Position numbers and translations under genes: made by a program. Below the pieces are notes generated by a model. That model ran no database searches, was not told the origin of the DNA, and saw only the letters and a program-made list of their open reading frames with translations. A stretch of 64,000 bases of DNA from Buxus sempervirens (Eukaryota > Streptophyta > Magnoliopsida > Buxales > Buxaceae): assembly GCA_947561395.2 (NCBI GenBank), contig OX387184.1, positions 14,178,205 to 14,242,204 of the forward strand, written 5' to 3'. This document shows positions 24,066 through 35,862 of this stretch, in pieces (within the stretch, counting starts at the first letter, position 1; every line of letters begins with the position of its first letter).

Positions 24066-24378
24066 ATGTTGCTGGGGAAGCGTCCTCGTGCTCGTCCTCC
24101 CATGGCCAGAACGACGAGCATGACGAAATTGACCTTTGATCTAAGCGAGGTGCAAGCTCCGGCGCCCTCCGATCCTCAGAGTCCCGTCGGAAATCTGCAA
24201 AGACAAAACGCGGGTCCTGGTGGTTTGGATGGACTCGATCGCCGTCTCTTGTCCACTGTCTCGCCCAGACACCAGAGAAGGAATTCAGGGGATTTCGTCG
24301 AGACGGCTCACTTCTTGAGGGCTTGTGGCCTCTGTAAGCGCCGATTAGTGCCTGGTCGAGATATCTACATGTATAGGT

Positions 24379-24413
<35 letters not shown>

Positions 24414-24951
24414 TCCTATCTTCTGCTATAACAAGAATCTGGCCATCAAATAGTTTTGCTTGTTAATACTATTGTTTTGATTAAGTGATGGGCGTTAATT
24501 TTATTACGTCTTCATCTAGTGGGTTGAATTTAGAAACACCAGACTGATCACTGATGAAGGATATATATCTTCTTGTTAGGCTTCCCCGTTTTAAGATCGT
24601 TTCATTTATGGTTACGAAGCAATCAGTAGAAAGACAACAAAAAAAAAAGGAACTTTTGAGTAAATAATGTCTCCCCTAACAACCAGATCTGTCTTTGATC
24701 GGTGGTGGGCTCAGTTCTATTTTGATGTTTTTTTGATTTAATTGCTCTCTATTTCAATTACTAGCTAACCAGTATGGGTTGGGTTCATCTGCAGAGGCGA
24801 TAGCGCATTTTGTAGCCTAGAATGCCGGCAACAGCAGATGAATCAAGACGAGAGGAAAGAGAAGTGCTCACTGGCATCAAAGAAAGAAGGTGCACCATCT
24901 ACCACCACATCGGAAGCATCGAGCAAAGGCGAGACACTTGCCGCTGCTTAA
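24066..24951 (+). CDS. FLZ: FCS-like zinc finger (FLZ) protein, two exons
   Basis: Exon 1 is 24066-24376 and exon 2 is 24795-24951. The 418-bp GT-AG intron splits an Arg codon, and the product has 155 residues. I chose the ATG at 24066 because MLLGKRPR followed by RTTSM is the usual FLZ start; an in-frame ATG at 23892 would add 58 residues with no family similarity. The FLZ domain is at about residues 83-127: [20 protein letters not shown], then [15 protein letters not shown] across the splice junction, giving a Cys-x2-Cys ... Cys-x3-Cys zinc site. FLZ proteins bind SnRK1 kinase subunits as plant-specific adaptors. The C-terminal tail is polar. Confidence 0.95.
24379..24411. repeat. CT microsatellite at the FLZ intron start
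   Basis: About 14 CT repeats begin two bases inside the intron, directly after the donor GT. A second TC run is at about 25127-25148. Confidence 0.9.
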
Positions 24952-25859
24952 GAATATCACAACTTCCATTGCCCACTCTATTTAACTTGCAAGTATTCAA
25001 GATGGGCATGGGTGATGTTTTCTCTATATATCTGCGACTGATCTAAAAGCTTTCAAATTGAGATTGGATCTCACATAGACAGGATTATGTTTCATATATG
25101 TACTTCTTCTTGACCATCCCCCTCATCTCTCTCTCTCTCTCTCTCTCTGAACTTTTCTTTTTGTATCTGTTTTATAGCTAGTTTCACCGGAAGAAAACTG
25201 AAAATTGGAAGATCTAATTATATTTCTTCCATTAATTTAGATCTTGTAATTTTATGTGAAGTTAAGTGTTACAAAAGAAAACAAAGAAAAAAAAAGTGTG
25301 TTAATTTGTGGTTTGCTGTGGATATTAATGGATCATCAACTTACTATTTTATTCAGGAGTTTAAAAGAACAAAAATGGCCATCGATCCCTAAATACATCA
25401 TCGCACGCTTGAACCCTTAGACATAACGGTTACATAAGCGAAAAAGAAGACGAAGAAGAAGATTTTCTCATGAATTAAAATCATCGATCATCTACTTAAT
25501 TTCTAGTAACTGGCTAGCTAGAGCAAGTGAACCAAGTGGACAGAAAACAAGTTGCAGACTACTTCCTTATATACGGCCAAGACACCCAAAGAAAGGGAAC
25601 CTGTGGGCTAAGCGAGTTGCTACTGAATATAGAAAGCCAAAATATCCAGAAAAACTTGTAAGATATGGCTTTACATTTCCAAAATGGCCATTGTAGCATC
25701 AGTATACTAGGATATCGAAATTATAATGCAATATGAAAAACTTGAGTGCTTTAAAGTAATAGAGGGCGATATGAGGAGGAAAAGGACAGATCGGGGATGA
25801 CATTTTTTAAGTAGATTCCATTTTGGTTCATTTCGTAGGCCAGATAGGAGTCAAGTAAC
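24952..25859. other. 3' flank of the FLZ gene
   Basis: It probably includes the FLZ 3' UTR with a (CT)n run at 25127-25148. No further gene is seen. Confidence 0.4.
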
Positions 25860-26210
25860 GGGGAGAATCGGATATTTTTTGAAATAATTCAGATTCGGTA
25901 GGTTAATGTTTGTTAATTAAGAATTAATGATAATTTTTAAACATAATTGTGAATCAGTGTTATTTTACTATTCATAGACAATTTCTTCTAAAAATACTTC
26001 CAAAAGACTTTGAAAACTTTTTTACTCATTTTGTTACAAGTAAAGTTTGCAAGTCTTTTGAGGGCAATTTCAGAAAAAATGCTCTATTAACAGTAAAATA
26101 ATACTAATTCATAATTATTTTAGAAAAGTATCACTAATCTTCAATTAACAAGAATTTGACAACTAAATCTGAATTATTTGAAAAATGTATTACTTAAAAC
26201 CAATTTTTCC
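25860..26210. mobile_element. MITE of the same family as 3195-3552
   Basis: It starts GGGGAGAATCGG and ends CCAATTTTTCC, with AAATAATTCAGATT-type inverted sub-terminal sequence. The core AAGACTTTGAAAAC and AGTTTGCAAGTCTTTTGAGG matches the copy at 3195-3552. Flanking GTCAA occurs on both sides (25850 and 26211), the remains of a TSD. Confidence 0.65.
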
Positions 26211-27323
26211 GTCAACAGTTGGACGGTGGGTGGCGTGATAAAAGCGCAAGATGGGGGAATCTGTGGCCTCGTCAGCTTTGCATGGGCTGCGTCCCACAGC
26301 CTTATAAAAGCGGAGAGATCGAGATTCATTTGTTTGTAGGTATCTGTAGCGTTAATTGGTTTTGCCTCACTGGGTGCTGTGGTGGGACCCATGACATTAA
26401 CCTGAGAATCGGTAGGCCCGTTCTGTATTCTCACCCACGCCCACTTGGCTCCGGAGCTTGGGCCCATCTTGCGTCATCACTCATCATTATGATTATGAAA
26501 GATTATTTCCCTTCTAGGTTATTTCGCATGATCCAACGGTCACAATTAATCTGATCAATTTAGTTTTACCATCGCATCATCATGACACTAAAAAAACGAA
26601 AGATTGCGAAGAAAATTATAGCATTTGAATTCCATTCTCTCTCCGTCTGCATTCGTTCAATTTTAAAATGGCATAAAATCTTCGACAGCAAAGCTGGGGA
26701 GATTTCATTGTGAATTTTCTAAGGGCGAGGTCAATGCTTCCCACAGCTCCATTTTGGGCAGTTGTGTGGCAACGTAAGGTGAACGAATAATGTAGTTTCC
26801 TTCAAGGGTTTCTCTTTCCTTGTAAAAATATATATATTGTGATGTCCGTGTCTCACTATTTCCTTACATATAAACAAGTGGTATGGATGGGCTTGTGGAA
26901 AATAGAGTTTTGTTTGGGGTGTCATCCCATTACCCCATAGAACCTGCTGAGAGTTGGTCAGTTGGGAGGCCAATGCCCCAATTATTTACAACACTTCCAC
27001 TCCCGCTACTTTATTTCAAAGTTACTTTGCTCACAATTCCCCACCTCGACTGCCCTGCCTCACCCTCATCATATATTAATGGCCCATTTGTGCAAGTGGT
27101 CATATACCTTATCAATCCTTAGTAAAAGCAAACAGTTTTTAATACCAAATCTTTGCTTAAACCATAATGACATTAAAGACACCAACTTCGATGACTGTGT
27201 CAGGATTGTCCTTGTCTTATTTTTTAGCTTCATCCATGAATTCGAGCCCTAATTGCTAATTGCGTTCCAATTAAAGCTATTAGCATGGTGTACGTGCAAT
27301 ACTGCACGATCGTGAGATGAAAC
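26211..27323. other. Intergenic, no gene seen
   Basis: A TATA-like TTATAAAAG lies at about 26302 on the plus strand, but no convincing reading frame follows. Several 60-110 codon frames overlap on both strands. Confidence 0.35.
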
Positions 27324-27606
27324 TGTAATATCCAATCTAATATCGAAAACGGATGAATGCCTAGTACGATATAAGTGTTAGGGAGAATGCTATAATTAGC
27401 GAAGCGTCTTTTGGACAAAACTATGCGGGCTTTAGGCCCAAAACGGATAATACATTGCTGGGTTAGGTCATTACAAATGGTATTGGAGTTAGGTTCAAGT
27501 CTAGTAATCCGTGGCTGGTGTGGGTCTTGACATTGCCCGTGAGAGGTAGTTGGACCGACGAGGACAAACCTATGAGGAGCTAACAAAACAGTGCGGGCTT
27601 TAGGTT
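27324..27606 (+). mobile_element. TRIM-like element, 3' LTR mostly lost
   Basis: A 152-bp segment (27324-27475) starts TGTAATATCC and ends GTCATTACA. Two bases later is TGGTATTGGAGT (27478-27489), close to the tRNA-iMet primer site TGGTATCAGAGC. At 27583-27606, ACAAAACAGTGCGGGCTTTAGG repeats an inner part of the LTR (ACAAAACTATGCGGGCTTTAGG), the only remnant of the second LTR. No coding sequence. Confidence 0.6.
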
Positions 27607-28397
27607 TCCTATTTTTCTTTTTGTTTTTCTTTTTCTTTTTAGGACCGGGTCCCTTCTTTCGCAGCCTGCTAAATTGTTTTCGACTTTAAATGCGAGGGAG
27701 TGGTCTCTTCAAAGATTCTTGCCATTTGCAAGCTTACTCGTAAAAAGAAGGAAAAGGCAAATGCACTACAGATAAACAAAAACTAAACAAAAGTCATCCG
27801 TGCTTTTTCTTGCTCACGAACCATTATACGTCTATTATATATACGACTGCTTTGGAAGTTTAGAATCTTCGGCACTTAAACATTAAGAAATTTCAGACTT
27901 CGAGCCCAGATGCATCTTGGAAGAGAAGACAAGACCTTTGTCGTAACAGAGCCACTTGTACTCCTTTTTCTAAGACATTTGAAGCTTTCTGTTTCCTCAC
28001 TCTTAACATATTTAGAGCTTTGTTTATAACTTTACTAGGGGTCTGTGCGTAGCAACGCGTAGAAAACATGGGCCCACTTTGATAAACAGCCCAATGTAGT
28101 TACAATAATGAAGAATTGTTTTGTTTGAAGAGGATAATGTTAGGAAAAAAAAAAATGGGGTCAGAATCTGGAAGGAATATTCTCCCTTCTTCTCTTTATT
28201 AATAGCATAGATATTGATAAGGACGTAACTGTTGATCTTACCCAAAATAGCGAGAAAGAAAAATTAATGAGGGTAACTGTTGGATGTTAGGTTGGCAAGA
28301 CCAAATATATTTATCCAAACTCCTGTTATATTAACTAAAACCGTTATAACACCGGTTATAACCCAAAGAGCCGACGCAAAAAGTTTAGGTTCACATC
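27607..28397. other. Intergenic, no gene seen
   Basis: AT-rich DNA with short T-rich runs. No coding block or repeat boundary was identified before the TSD of the hAT element at 28398. Confidence 0.4.
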
Positions 28398-28405
28398 GGG
28401 AATTG

Positions 28406-31400
28406 TAGGCACGAGCAACGGGCCGTGCCGGCCCGAGCCCGGCACGCCACGAGCCCTGGGGGCACGGGCTGGCCCGCGCGCGAGCCCGCTGGGCATGCGC
28501 CCAACGGCAGGCACGCGTGCCTGCCCTCCCGGCGGCCCGCCTGGCCAACCAGAGAGCTAGCCAACGCTCTCTTTTCCCTCCATACAAGTGGCTTTTAGCC
28601 AATTTTATGCCCATTTACCCCCCCAACAGCCATATAACAACTATATTGGGGGGCTATAGTTGTAATTGATGATAAAAAGACCTTTTCTACCCTTCCAACT
28701 GCAAAATAACAGTCATATTGAAGGGTAGAGGTAGTAAAAAGCCACTTTTAATTTTCTATAAATAGCCACTCCCTTTCCCACTCCAAACCACACCACTTCT
28801 ACAATCTCCTACTCTCTTCTAATTGATTATCAAATAGTTCTTTGCTCTAATTGTTGTAATTGGAAATTGGTGATACTCGATCTCTTCTAATTGTTCAAGC
28901 ATCAAAAGTGGGAAATTGGACTCTGGAGGTTGAAGGCTTCAATTGCAAAGTTCAAGATTCATTCTAAAGAGGTATTCTTCTATTTAATTTTCTGATTTTA
29001 AAATTAGTATAAATATTATTATTATAAGTAAGTCTCTCCTTCTACCTTTCTTATAAATTAATATCACCAAATAGTTATTATAATATTATTTATTAAGAAT
29101 TTTTTTTTTCAAAAAATTTGATAATGGACCCTAGGTATCCTATGTTTTTTGACACTGAAGAAAGGGAATATCTTAGACCCCTTTCTGACCCAGTATTTTC
29201 TGATGATATAACCCAACCCCAATATAATGACCCTCCCATCCAAGGTCTTGAAACAGAATTACCTTCACAGGATATGGGATCGTCTTCCCTACCACCTAGG
29301 AACACCAAGAGGAGTAGAACCTCCGGTGTTTGGCTCAATTTTACCATTGAAAGTGTAGGGAGTGAAGAGAAGGCAGTGTGTAACCATTGCAAAAAAAACA
29401 TTTTAGTTGTAAAGGCAAAGGTGATACAGGCCACTTGAACCGGCATTTGCAAAAATGCCTTCCAAAACATGGCCAAATTGACCCTAGGCAAATCCAAATT
29501 TCTACTAGTAGTGTTGCTATGAGTAATTTTATTTTTAATCAAGAAGAAACTAGGCTTGAAATAGTAAAGTGGGTAATTCAAGAAGAATTACCCTTTAGAT
29601 TAATAGATTCTAAAAGATTTAACCGTTTAATAACTAAATATTTAGCACCACAATTTAAACCTTTTTCACGCCACACTTTAAGAAAATATGCAATAAAATT
29701 ATATGGAAAAATGAAAACTGCATTAATAGAAACTTTGTCAAACAGTACTTTTAAGATAGCTTTAACCTCAGATGTTTGGACAAGTAGACAACAAATAAGC
29801 TATTTAGCTATAACTGCACATTATATTGATGAAAATTGGAATATGGAAAAAAGAATAATAACTTTTGAACCACTAGATGCTAGCCATACTGGAATGAATA
29901 TATCAAATGCTATAAGTAGAAATCTAAGAAGTTATAAAATACACAATAAAATAATGGCTCTAGCACTTGATAATGCAAGTGCTAATAATGTTGCAGTAGG
30001 AATATTAAGACAACAAGTAAACTTAAATATAGATGGAAGTTTATTTCATGTTAGGTGTGCTTGTCATATCCTTAATTTAGTTGTGCAAGATGGATTAAAA
30101 ATTGTTCAACATCATTTAATAAATATTAGAGATGCAGTAAGATTTATAAAACAATCTAGCACAACCGCTAGAGAATTTAAATATTATTGTGAAACTTTAG
30201 GAAAACAATATAAAAAAATTACCCTAGATGTTGAACATAGGTGGAATTCAACATATTTAATGCTAGAAGCTGCACTAGGATTAAAACAAGAAATTACAAT
30301 ATTTTATAAAAGTAAAATGCCTGTATGTGACTTAGAAGATCTTGATTGGCAAATAGCCGAAATTTTAAGAGATTTTTTAAAAGTTTTTTATGATGCAACA
30401 AGATATTTATCAGTAGTTTATTACCCAACATCTTCAAGTATTATAACTTGTTTATATCAAATAAATATTTGTTTTAAACAATATAGAGATGTACCCATTG
30501 CTAAGGAAATTATCCCTGCAATGGAAATTAAAATTTTAAAATATTGGCAAGAGATGCCTAATTTATATTGTTTAGCTACTACAATGGACCCTAGGATTAA
30601 ATAAGGAGTTGAAGACTTAATAGATGGAATAAATGAAAATATGAATTCTACTTTTCAAATAGATATACGTAAAATAAGAAATCTATTAGAAAGACTTTTT
30701 TGTGAATACGATACTAGTAGTAGCATACAAAGTCATACGCGAACCCAACAAACACTACCAGATAATTCCCCTTGGAATTTTTTAAGTGGGAGAAGAAAGG
30801 GAAAACAACCAGCTTCTAGTAGTGGGGGATCATCTGAATTAATGATTTTTTTAGAAAGCCCCCCAATGAGTTTTAATACTATAGAAGAGCATAATGCTTT
30901 TAACATTTTGACATGGTGGAAGCAAAATCAGGTTAATTATCCTGTGCTTTCCGCCATGGCACGTGATCTACTAACGGTTCCGGTGTCCACAGTTGCATCG
31001 GAATCAGCTTTTAGTGCAGGTGGACGAACCGTGGATGATTACAGGAGCAGATTAACGCCGGAGATGGTGCAAGCATGTGTTAGTCTTACAGATTGGTTAA
31101 GGGCAGAACTGAGAGAACAAGAATATGAAGATGATCAACTTACTGGAGACTTTGATGATTTGAATATTGATTTTAGTCAACTAGAGTAGTCTAAGTTTTG
31201 TTATAATTTTTGTAATCAAAGTATAGGAATTGTACTTTCTCTTTTTTTTTTTTGTTTCTTTTAAACTGCAAATGATAGATAGATGAGTGGGTGCCAACCT
31301 AGTTGGGATGTGCTTATACTATAGTGATGCAGTATTATTTGTTCAAGTAATTATGTAATTTTTGCAAAGTTGTAAGTGTACTTGTGCTAATTAATGAATT

Positions 31401-31710
31401 TATATTTTTTTGAGCAAAATTTATCTCAATATGTGTAAAACAATTTTGTGAATAATAAAAGTATTTTACAGAAATTTTTTGGGATTTTTTAAAGGTTTTT
31501 TAAAAAAATTTAAATTAATTGGCCCGCCGGCCCGGCGGTAGCCCGGCGGCCTGGCACGCCTGCTGGGGCGTGCCGTGCCGGGCTTGGGTATTAGGCAAAC
31601 GGGCCTGGCGTGCCGCGGCCCGCCAGGCCCGCGGCACATCAGGCCCGCGGCACGGCAGGCCGGCCCGAGCACGCCTCAGGCGTGCCGGGCCGGCCCGCCG
31701 CCCATCCCTA
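28406..31710 (+). mobile_element. Complete hAT transposon with disabled transposase
   Basis: A perfect 8-bp TSD, GGGAATTG, flanks the element (28398-28405 and 31711-31718). Ends are TAGGCACGAG and CATCCCTA, short and imperfect as in hAT elements. The terminal 150-200 bp on each side are extremely GC-rich (repeated GGCCCG, GGCACG, CCGGC motifs) and contrast with the AT-rich core. A promoter-like TTCTATAAATAG is at about 28755. Inside is a BED-hAT transposase broken by one frameshift and one stop. Total 3305 bp. Confidence 0.92.
29124..31189 (+). pseudogene. BED/hAT transposase with a frameshift and a stop
   Basis: The start ATG at 29124 opens an acidic N-terminus, then a BED zinc finger (VWLNFTIES, AVCNHCKK). 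At an eight-A run (about 29390-29397) the frame shifts; the finger resumes as FSCKGKGDTGHLNRHLQKC in the next frame. The catalytic region follows (IALTSDVWTS, ITAHYIDENW, LALDNASANN, RCACHILNLVVQDG, DVEHRWNSTYLML). An in-frame TAA at 30602-30604 interrupts it, and the same frame continues into the C-terminal dimerisation domain (YPVLSAMARDLLTVPVST, ASESAFSAGGR). The stop codon is 31187-31189. All hAT blocks are present in order, so inactivation is recent or partial. Confidence 0.92.
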
Positions 31711-31718
31711 GGGAATTG

Positions 31719-32232
31719 CTCTGATCTACATCACGTTGAGCTGTAAGATCTCGTATATACGTAACCCAACTGAATTCTCTTTTTTCCCCCTGCTTTTGTA
31801 TTTCTTGTTACAATATAGTCCACCAAGAAAGACATTAATGTCAATTTTAGTAGTCCTTTCTATGCACCTAAGGACATGATGGTCCACCTATTTGTTTTGG
31901 CGCAAGCAAAGCCCCATGTCACCCCAAAACAAGAGAATTAGGAAAAAAAATGGAACTGTGGAAGAGTATCTCTAACAACAAAAGTAGTGAGATCTGTACA
32001 GGTTGATCACCAACATGAAGTGAATAATAAATTATCTAAGTTGCCCCACACATTTTATTATATTCACTTTCATCTTCCCATACCTAACTTACACTTAATA
32101 ACTACCTCATATTATCCAAAATGCCTTTTATTTTTAATTCTATTTAGTTTTCTATCCTTACATGTTTAACAACTTTTATTCCCTAAAATGTCCTCCAATT
32201 TATTTTTTCTTTTATCGTGCACCCCGGTAGCT
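31719..32232. other. Short spacer, no gene seen
   Basis: AT-rich DNA between the hAT element and a LINE insertion. Nothing recognisable. Confidence 0.4.
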
Positions 32233-32238
32233 GAAAGT

Positions 32239-33782
32239 AATGCTTGAGTTCAAGCAAGAGGGTTTGAATCTTACTACAGAAAGGACAGGCATTTGGGCTA
32301 AGCTGATAAAAGACAAGTACTTCCCCCATCATTCCTTCCTTGAGGCAGCATTCCATCACAAACATTCCTATGGCTGGTATCAGATGAAGAACATGGCAGA
32401 ATGGATACGGAAAGAAAGTGGGTGGACAATTGCCAATGGAGCTGACATAAGTATTCTTCAGGACAACTGGGTGCAAGGACTACATCACACACTCCAAGTC
32501 CAGAAGAACCATCATCTCTTCAATCTTTCCACAGTTGATCAGCTGCGAGATCCCCTACTCAACACTTGGAATCACAGACTGTTAGCCCAATTTTGGAATG
32601 AGGAAACAGTCCACAAAATCAACTCCACACAGGTTTGTCCATCCTTACAAAAGGACATCAGACAGTGGAAAGGCACCGCTCAAGGTAAGTTCTCTGTTTC
32701 TTCTGCGTATAGAGTCTTGGCGGGAATATCTGGTCACAACTCCAACCCCTTATGGTTAAAGGTTTGGCATTTAAAGTGTTCTATTAAGGTGAAAATATTT
32801 CTTTGGAAAAGCCTTCATGATGCTCTCCCAACAGGTGATCTCCTAAGGACTAGGATAGGTAGAGTGGATAACTATTGCTATTTGTGCAGAGAGCATGTGG
32901 AGACGACGGCGCATCTTTGGCTACTGTGTCCCTTCGCTCGTGCTCTTTGGTTTAAAGCAATCGGAGGTGCTACTCAAAGCCTTGGACCCCAACACTCTTT
33001 TTTCCAATGGTTCAAGCACTTTGCCTCCTTAAAGTCACCTTCAACAGCGGTTAACATGATGGAACTTTTAGCAAACGTGGCAAATTTCGGGTGGACAGTG
33101 TGGAGCGTTAGAAATGGAGCAACGTTCAATGGCAAAAGCCAGTCAGTTGAGGATGCATGTCGAACATACAGGAAACAACAGGAGGAATCAATTATGTTAC
33201 AGCTTGAATCTCAAAAACATGTGCAGCATAACACTGAAATATTCATTAACTGGAAGGCACCTTGCTTCCCATTTGTGAAAGTCAATTTTGATGGAGCATG
33301 GAGAGCAGCAGAAAGGAGATCAGGTATTGGTGGAGTATGCAGAGACTATTCAGGCAGATTTCTTGGAGGATTTGCTTCTCAGGTGGAAGCGGATTCAGCT
33401 CTCCAAGCAGAAGCTTTGAGTGCTTTGGAAGGAATGAAGCTTGCAAAAGCCTTGGGCCACTCTCATGTTATTTTAGAAGGTGATTCATTGGTTATTATCA
33501 GGCTCTTAGCACAGAGAAGTGGCATGTTTCCTTGGAAGATTTTTGGGATATTATCAGAAGTTCAATCTCTTTGTAGTGCCTTTCAAATGGTTATTTATTC
33601 CCATAGGTGCAGGGAGGGAAACCAAGTGGCGGATGTGTTGGCCAACTTTGCCTTAGATGAATTCTCTTGTTGTTGGTTTCAGGTTTCTCCTTCTTTTTTA
33701 CAGTTCCAATTAGTAGCAGACAGTCTTAATGTATCTTTTATTCGGCATTAATATAATCTAGGTCGTTTAAAAAAAAAAAAAA
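32239..33782 (+). mobile_element. 5'-truncated LINE, 3' third
   Basis: The segment ends in a 14-base A tail (33769-33782) followed by GAAAGT, which also lies just before the left boundary (32233-32238): a short candidate TSD. It contains only the end of ORF2, without the reverse transcriptase core. It belongs to the same L1-like LINE type as 38226-54396, with parallel motifs such as GIWAKLIKDKYFP here and GIWARLMKSAYFP there. Confidence 0.8.
32240..33751 (+). CDS. LINE ORF2 C-terminal region: zf-RVT and RNase H
   Basis: A single open frame of 503 codons. In order: the region after the reverse transcriptase (GIWAKLIKDKYF, WTIANGADISILQDNW), the zf-RVT zinc-binding domain at about residues 165-240 (KVKIFLWKSLHDALPTG, CYLCREHVETTAHLWLLCPF), and an RNase H-like domain at about 345-480 (KVNFDGAWRA, LQAEALSALEGMK, LEGDSLVII, REGNQVADVLANFALD). 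The first Met is arbitrary because the element is truncated. The frame has no stops, unlike the other LINE copies here, suggesting a recent insertion. It is unlikely to be expressed as a normal host protein. Confidence 0.85.
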   Translation: MLEFKQEGLNLTTERTGIWAKLIKDKYFPHHSFLEAAFHHKHSYGWYQMKNMAEWIRKESGWTIANGADISILQDNWVQGLHHTLQVQKNHHLFNLSTVDQLRDPLLNTWNHRLLAQFWNEETVHKINSTQVCPSLQKDIRQWKGTAQGKFSVSSAYRVLAGISGHNSNPLWLKVWHLKCSIKVKIFLWKSLHDALPTGDLLRTRIGRVDNYCYLCREHVETTAHLWLLCPFARALWFKAIGGATQSLGPQHSFFQWFKHFASLKSPSTAVNMMELLANVANFGWTVWSVRNGATFNGKSQSVEDACRTYRKQQEESIMLQLESQKHVQHNTEIFINWKAPCFPFVKVNFDGAWRAAERRSGIGGVCRDYSGRFLGGFASQVEADSALQAEALSALEGMKLAKALGHSHVILEGDSLVIIRLLAQRSGMFPWKIFGILSEVQSLCSAFQMVIYSHRCREGNQVADVLANFALDEFSCCWFQVSPSFLQFQLVADSLNVSFIRH

Positions 33783-33788
33783 GAAAGT

Positions 33789-34425
33789 GGTATTTTAGGC
33801 CCGTCAGCTGGGCCTCGGATCGATGCCATGGCGTCTCATTCAGAGGCCCATGTCCTATCTAGTTCGTGTATTTGGCATGTGGAGAGTAGATGCTATACAA
33901 ATCCAGAAATTCTGTTCGGTATTTGGATATGCAATCATTGAAAATTTTGGTCTAATATGCTTATGACTTGGATATCGTTTGCTTCTATTCTAAGGATCAA
34001 CTTCCTCTTTCCAATTGCAACAGACTTTTCGTTTCTTTTGGCTATGGGATTGGGGTTCCAAAATCAAAGCCAAACCCCAACCTATAATGGGCTGAATGGA
34101 CCGCCTGCATGCTGATTCAATACATTAGCCCAGCGTGATCATAGAATTCTCCAAGCGACCAAGCCAGACCCGGCCAGCCCGGAAAACTTATAACTTTTTT
34201 CGCATTTAAAATAGAAAAAATCAAGTCTTACAAACATTTCAAAATATGTCTATAAAATACCCATTTTTTTTTCTTTTTGATGTAAAAAAATCAGCTGGTA
34301 GCCAATAATTAATTAGCAACAGTTAGGGTAAGGATTAGCAACACCACACCCATGGCCATCATTGTTTCAGTTGCAAGCGATTCAACGATTTTACCTCGAG
34401 TAAAACATCATAGGAAGTCATTAAA
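33789..34425. other. Intergenic, no gene seen
   Basis: No coding block or repeat end recognised. Confidence 0.4.
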
Positions 34426-34436
34426 GTTGGAAGCTA

Positions 34437-34591
34437 GGTTTTTTGGACTACCTGCATAAGGTCTTTGGGCTTTAGACTTACTCGGGCCATGTGGATTGCA
34501 AAGTTTTGCATATACCCTTAGGGATTAGTCGGTTGAGCGTAAGCTGGCCCGAATACCTTGAGTTCCCAAAAAACAAAAAAACAAAAAAAAG
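34437..34591 (+). mobile_element. 5'-truncated SINE
   Basis: An 11-bp TSD GTTGGAAGCTA flanks the insert (34426-34436 and 34592-34602). The insert ends with AGCGTAAGCTGGCCCGAATA followed by an A-rich tail (34567-34590). Sequences like GGATTAGTCGG...GCGTAAGC...CCGGATACC are typical of 3' ends of plant tRNA-derived SINEs. The Pol III A and B boxes expected at the 5' end are missing. Confidence 0.65.
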
Positions 34592-34602
34592 GTTGGAAGC
34601 TA

Positions 34603-34954
34603 AGTTCCACCATTTCATAAAAAAATTGAATCATCTACTGTTGAACTTGTAAAATGGACCGATCGTAGCCAGTGCCATGTAGCTACATTAGAGGTCTAAC
34701 CATAGATGATTGACTCCCTTTCATAAGACCTCTTTTGGTCCGTAACTTCCATTTTCGCTCATTTTTCCCCCATTGACCGAGAGATGAATGAAATTAAGGT
34801 AAAACAAGTAGTAGTGTGAATGTATCATATTACAGAAAACTTGGAAGAAAGAAACCTGAATCAAGGAGGGATGGCAGGCCTCATAAAAGAGAGATTTAGC
34901 ATTGAAATTCCCTTGCCACTAACTAAATTACTTTTATCGAAAGATTGATTGTGT
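34603..34954. other. 3' flank of LHCB6
   Basis: It probably holds the LHCB6 3' UTR on the minus strand. No separate gene seen. Confidence 0.4.
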
Positions 34955-35862
34955 TTACAAGCCAAGAGCTCCGAGGGGCGTCTTCCCTTGCCCGGCCTCG
35001 AAGTAGAAAACGAGCATGGCCACCATGGCAATCCGAGCATGTTTGATCTCTGCAAGCTTCAGTCTTTCCAACTTCTCCGCGTCTGGAATGTACACGCCGT
35101 TCTTAATTGTACCAGCAAGCGACAACGGATCAAAGAATTTTCCACCAGGGTAGCCCTGATCACCAGTGGCGTTGGCGAAGTTCTCGGCTGTCCTTGACCA
35201 TGGCGTAGCCCACTCCACGGACTGAGAATCGGGGTTGAAGAAATCAACCCATCTCTTGCTTTCAACCCATCCCATCAGAAGGAGCTGCGTGCCCAACAGA
35301 GAGCCGAAGGAGAATGGTGCAATGGCACCTGGGTCTGCACCCGCTTGGAACCATGGGATGCCACTCCACGCCTGCCCCACCAAGATGCCCACCACTGCCA
35401 ACATTGCCCACCGGCCATGGATCAGCTCAGCCTCTCTGTACCACTTGAGGAAGGCCGGATCCTTTCCTAGACCCAATGGGTCGAACCCGTAGTCACCAGG
35501 GAGCCTGAAATTGTCAACGAAAGTTAAAATGAGCAAAAAAGAGGATGAAAGGGATCAAAAGCAAAGCAACAAACTCTCCATCCCAGATGTGTGCTTAACT
35601 ATCTGCAACGGAGAATGATCAGTGATGGACGAACTTACGAGCCATCTAGCCACTCTGGGTCGATGAAGTTGCCACCTCCTCTAACTCCGGGAATCCAAGA
35701 CTTCTTAGGGGCGGCGGCAGCCGCAACGATGAGCTTACGAGGAGCGACGACACCGCCTACTCTAGCTGCGACGCCCGATGACAGCAAGCTCTGGCTTCTC
35801 TTTCCCCCGGACAAGAATGGTGAGCCCAAACTGTTGAGGATTGCAGCAGATGTTGCAGCCAT
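34955..35862 (-). CDS. LHCB6: Photosystem II antenna protein CP24
   Basis: Exon 1 is 35639-35862 and exon 2 is 34955-35504. The 134-bp GT-AG intron splits a Ser codon, and the product has 257 residues. The first ~50 residues are a chloroplast transit peptide rich in Ala, Ser and Arg ([20 protein letters not shown] ...), followed by [20 protein letters not shown], characteristic of CP24. Chlorophyll-binding helices carry [11 protein letters not shown] (about residue 98) and EIKHARIAM (about residue 227), and the protein ends [11 protein letters not shown]24 is a minor monomeric antenna linking the M-trimer to the photosystem II core in thylakoids. An in-frame ATG 54 codons upstream (36022-36024) has no transit-peptide character, so the start at 35862 is preferred. 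Confidence 0.97.

Noticed and set aside
28264-28614. 116-codon minus-strand frame rich in Arg and Ala at the hAT left end
   Set aside because: It follows from the GC-rich terminal repeats of the transposon.
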